Assembly (NCBI GenBank): GCA_040221375.1
Contig: JAVKEP010000033.1
Location: forward strand, 1 to 35,495
DNA: 35,495 bases
Reading direction: 5' to 3'
From: SHAN690 sp040221375
Lineage (GTDB): Bacteria > Bacteroidota > Bacteroidia > Flavobacteriales_G > Salibacteraceae
Shown here: positions 32,835-35,495 of the stretch, one piece after another
Position numbering within the stretch: the stretch's first letter is position 1
Layout of the letters: every line of letters starts with the position of its first letter
Position numbers and translations under genes: made by a program
Notes under the pieces: model-generated
Seen by the model: only the letters and a program-made list of their open reading frames with translations
What the model was told of the DNA's origin: nothing
The model's database searches: none

Positions 32835-35495
32835 ATGAAAAAAATTTTACTAGGGCTTGGGATGATGATCACAAGCATAACCGGATTTAGCCAGGCTTCT
32901 GACCTCTTCATCTCGGAATATGCCGAAGGTTCGTCAAACAACAAGTACATCGAAATTTATAACGGAACCGGCGACTCAGTGAACCTGGTTAACTACGCCC
33001 TTTGGCGAATTTCAAACGGCGGCGTCTGGTTCGAAGATTCCAACATCATGTCGGGCTGGTTGTACGACGGTGAGGTATTAGTAGTTGCTAATTCAAGTGC
33101 CGATACGGCAATCCTTAACCTTCCTAACGCAACAACTGCCTACAATACATCTACCTTTTATAACGGCGATGATGCCGTTGGATTGGCAAAACTCGTGAGT
33201 TCAGTTTGGACCCTCATCGATGCTGTCGGCAAGCAAGGTCCTGACCCTGGAGCGGGATGGGATGTAGCCGGAACGACCAACGGAACCGGTGAGCACACCT
33301 TGGTGCGTAAACCGAATGTTTGTGGACCCGATACCAACTGGGATACGATTGCGGGAACCAATCCTGCAAACTCTGAGTGGTTTGTGTACGCTCAAAATTT
33401 TTGGGACAGCGCTGGTTCGCACTACATGAATTGCAGCTGGACACCTCCGCCCACCCCAACGCTTCCTGAATATCCGATTGCTACGATCAATACAGAAGAC
33501 GCTACAGGTGTGGCTGATTCTTTAGGGGTAGAGTGTTGGACAAGGGGTGTCGTTGTCGGCGTTGACTTGGATGGAAATGACGGGTATTCTTTTTACATCA
33601 TGGACACCCTTGGGGGCCAGGTGAATGGAATCAATGTATACAGTTCCGTGGATGTTAGCGGGTATCAAGTTCAAGAAGGAGACTCCATCCTCTTGCGTGG
33701 CGAGGTCGATCAGTTCAATGGATTGACCGAATTTGTTCCTGATTCCATCGAGCTATTAAACCAGAGCAACCTCCTTCCAGATACAATGACCATTGTTTCT
33801 CTGAGCGAAAGCACAGAGGCGATTTTAGTGCGCTTTGACAATTCTGTTATCATTGGTTCATCCTTCGGAAATTATACGCTCGTCAGCGGTTCAGACACCA
33901 TCGTCATGCGGGTTGATTCTGATACTGACATTGATGACTCTCTATCGCTCAATGTAGGCGATTCCCTTTGTTTTGTCGTGGGCATCGGCGCTCAGTTTGA
34001 CAACTCTTCTCCATACTTGGGGGGCTATCAAGTATTTCCTCGCTACTACACGGATCTAGATACCACTTGTGGTCCTGCGTTGACCCCGCAATTTACATTC
34101 ATCACAGATGACTTCAGTCTGATGGAAGAATCGACAGCGACGTATGAAGTTGTATACACGGCTACCAATAACACGCTCGATACGGCTTCGGCCACCGTTA
34201 GCGTTGCAGGGTCCAGCACCGCTACCAACGGAGTAGATTTCTCTACAATCTCTTCAGTCACATTCACCGTTGCACCTAACAGCAGCGATACTGACACCAT
34301 CACATTCACTATGATAGATGATGGGGCGAATGAAGGAGAAGAAACGATTGTGCTCAACTTTAGCAATTTCGTAAATGGCACATTTGGGGTAAATCCTGAA
34401 TTGACCATTTCGGTGAGCGATGATGACGTTCCTTTCTACCCGATCCCTGTGATCAACACGGACGATGCGAACGGGGAGCCTGATTCCATGGGTGTTTACT
34501 GCTGGACCAAAGGCGTTGTGCTTGGCGTTGACCTTGATGGAAATGCGGGGCTTTCGTTTACGTTATGGGACAATGGTGGAATCAACATCTTCAACTTTGT
34601 GGATGTGAGCAATTATGCAGTCGCTCAGGGAGACTCGATCATGGCGCGAGGTGAAATTGATTTTTACAATGGCCTCACAGAGCTGTTTGTCGATTCAATT
34701 GTCCTCATCAATCAAAGCAATCCATTGCCACAACCAATGGTTGTTAGCGCTCCAAGCCAAATGACTGAGTCAAACCCAATCCGAATCAACAACGTTTCGG
34801 TAATCGATTCTACCCAATGGCCTTCTGGTGGTTCCAGCAATGTGAGTCTCCTCACGTGCGATGGCGATACGATCACCATGCGCATTGATTCTGACACAGA
34901 CGTAGACGACAATTGGGCAAGTGCTCCGGTAGGAACGTTTAATGTCACCGGTATTGGAGGTCAGTTTGACAATTCTGCGCCCTACCTTGACAATTACCAG
35001 ATCTTTCCGATGTTCGGTCCTGATATAGACACCAACCAAACGCCAGCACCATCCATTTTGATCAATGAGATCATGGCCAACAATGTGTCGGCATATGCGG
35101 ATGAAAACGGCGATTTCGACGATTGGATTGAAGTGTTCAATACTGGAAGCAATGACATTCCTCTTGCTGGACTTTATTTCACCAATGACAGTCAAAGCCC
35201 ATCATTGTATCAGGTGCCGATGTCGGCTAGCGAGATGGTTCCTGCTGGAGGATATGCAATCATCTGGGCGGATGGCGAAGACGGAGAGGGCGACCTCCAC
35301 ACTACGTTCACATTGGACGCAGCAGGCGGGTTTGTCGGTGTTTCCTACATGGGCGGATGCGAAATGACGGTCGCTGATTCGATTACTTACGTCGCCATGG
35401 ATAGCAATCAATCCTATGGCCGACTTACGGATGGCGGAACGCCATGGGTGATCTTCAGCGTTTCAACGCCGAACGCAATGAATGAGCAGCTCGCT
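32835..35495 (+). CDS. Secreted LTD/OB-like/Calx-beta repeat protein (partial, 3' end missing)
   Basis: The frame is open from ATG 32835 to the last base, 887 codons, and continues beyond the window. A signal peptide (ILLGLGMMITSITGFSQ) leads into an LTD domain (DLFISEYAEGSSNNKYIEIY, about 22-200). Two similar blocks follow, at about 213-390 and 535-720: each starts with an IATINTEDA or IPVINTDDA core and contains CWTRGVVVGVDLDGN or CWTKGVVLGVDLDGN. These resemble OB-fold domains of secreted nucleases. Between them is a Calx-beta-like domain (QFTFITDDFSLMEESTATYE). A second LTD (ILINEIMANNVSAYADENGD) starts near residue 740. The combination of LTD and OB-like domains is known from ExeM/NucH-type extracellular nucleases, but no nuclease domain is in the visible part, so that is a hypothesis. 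Confidence 0.85.
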   Translation, partial: MKKILLGLGMMITSITGFSQASDLFISEYAEGSSNNKYIEIYNGTGDSVNLVNYALWRISNGGVWFEDSNIMSGWLYDGEVLVVANSSADTAILNLPNATTAYNTSTFYNGDDAVGLAKLVSSVWTLIDAVGKQGPDPGAGWDVAGTTNGTGEHTLVRKPNVCGPDTNWDTIAGTNPANSEWFVYAQNFWDSAGSHYMNCSWTPPPTPTLPEYPIATINTEDATGVADSLGVECWTRGVVVGVDLDGNDGYSFYIMDTLGGQVNGINVYSSVDVSGYQVQEGDSILLRGEVDQFNGLTEFVPDSIELLNQSNLLPDTMTIVSLSESTEAILVRFDNSVIIGSSFGNYTLVSGSDTIVMRVDSDTDIDDSLSLNVGDSLCFVVGIGAQFDNSSPYLGGYQVFPRYYTDLDTTCGPALTPQFTFITDDFSLMEESTATYEVVYTATNNTLDTASATVSVAGSSTATNGVDFSTISSVTFTVAPNSSDTDTITFTMIDDGANEGEETIVLNFSNFVNGTFGVNPELTISVSDDDVPFYPIPVINTDDANGEPDSMGVYCWTKGVVLGVDLDGNAGLSFTLWDNGGINIFNFVDVSNYAVAQGDSIMARGEIDFYNGLTELFVDSIVLINQSNPLPQPMVVSAPSQMTESNPIRINNVSVIDSTQWPSGGSSNVSLLTCDGDTITMRIDSDTDVDDNWASAPVGTFNVTGIGGQFDNSAPYLDNYQIFPMFGPDIDTNQTPAPSILINEIMANNVSAYADENGDFDDWIEVFNTGSNDIPLAGLYFTNDSQSPSLYQVPMSASEMVPAGGYAIIWADGEDGEGDLHTTFTLDAAGGFVGVSYMGGCEMTVADSITYVAMDSNQSYGRLTDGGTPWVIFSVSTPNAMNEQLA

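Noticed and set aside
1..35495. CRISPR arrays, prophage, insertion sequences, tRNA or rRNA genes
   Set aside because: No regularly spaced repeats, transposase, integrase or phage structural genes, cloverleaf sequences or rRNA segments were recognised by eye; a tRNAscan or Infernal run would be decisive.

Overview
The window looks like chromosome of a member of the Bacteroidota, most likely a marine or freshwater flavobacterium-like lineage (Flavobacteriales, around 50% GC). The support is: secreted proteins with lamin-tail (LTD) domains and a type IX secretion (T9SS) sorting tail; eight exact copies of the Bacteroidota -7 promoter element TAnnTTTG just ahead of genes; an ileS / DksA-like / lspA gene order; a eukaryote-like type-2 isoleucyl-tRNA synthetase; and an intergenic structured element that resembles the Flavo-1 RNA family. 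I cannot name a species.

Layout. (1) 1-3240: metal(loid) detoxification. The 3' end of a chromate transporter is followed by an arsenic operon: ArsR repressor, ArsM methyltransferase, thioredoxin-type ArsC arsenate reductase, and Acr3 arsenite efflux pump. The last two genes overlap by ATGA. (2) 3306-6751: a tyrosine/serine-rich lipoprotein gene that converges on tyrS across a strong bidirectional terminator, and then an OmpA-like coiled-coil lipoprotein. (3) 6888-11454: a very large outer-membrane barrel protein, a structured RNA-like intergenic element, and a membrane-anchored coiled-coil protein on the opposite strand. (4) 11593-17757: a tightly packed run of a small membrane protein, a ligase-associated DEXH helicase, a TPR sensor histidine kinase, the ligase-associated nuclease PdeM, a Rid-family deaminase and a zinc-finger DksA-like regulator. 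Neighbours overlap or nearly touch. The usual ligase and exonuclease partners of the helicase and PdeM are not in the window.

(5) 17804-19793: a membrane protein and a sterol-desaturase-superfamily hydroxylase. (6) 19900-25361: ileS, a DksA-like protein that has lost its zinc ligands, lspA and a lipoprotein. (7) 25618-29342: a secreted M28 peptidase, a DUF3817 membrane protein, and asd coupled by ATGA to a lipoprotein gene. (8) 29410-35495: two large secreted multidomain LTD proteins. The second runs off the end of the window and carries a 322-codon-spaced duplicated domain.

Most of the window is ordinary housekeeping and cell-envelope content. No CRISPR array, phage, insertion sequence, tRNA or rRNA was recognised, and no gap between genes exceeds 300 bases. 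The points most worth a second look are: the TyrRS HIGH motif reading Gly-Ile-Gly-Asn; the sensor kinase placed between the DEXH helicase and PdeM; the duplicated OB-like domains in the last gene; the structured intergenic element at 10432-10524; and promoters so close to start codons that leaderless mRNAs are likely.
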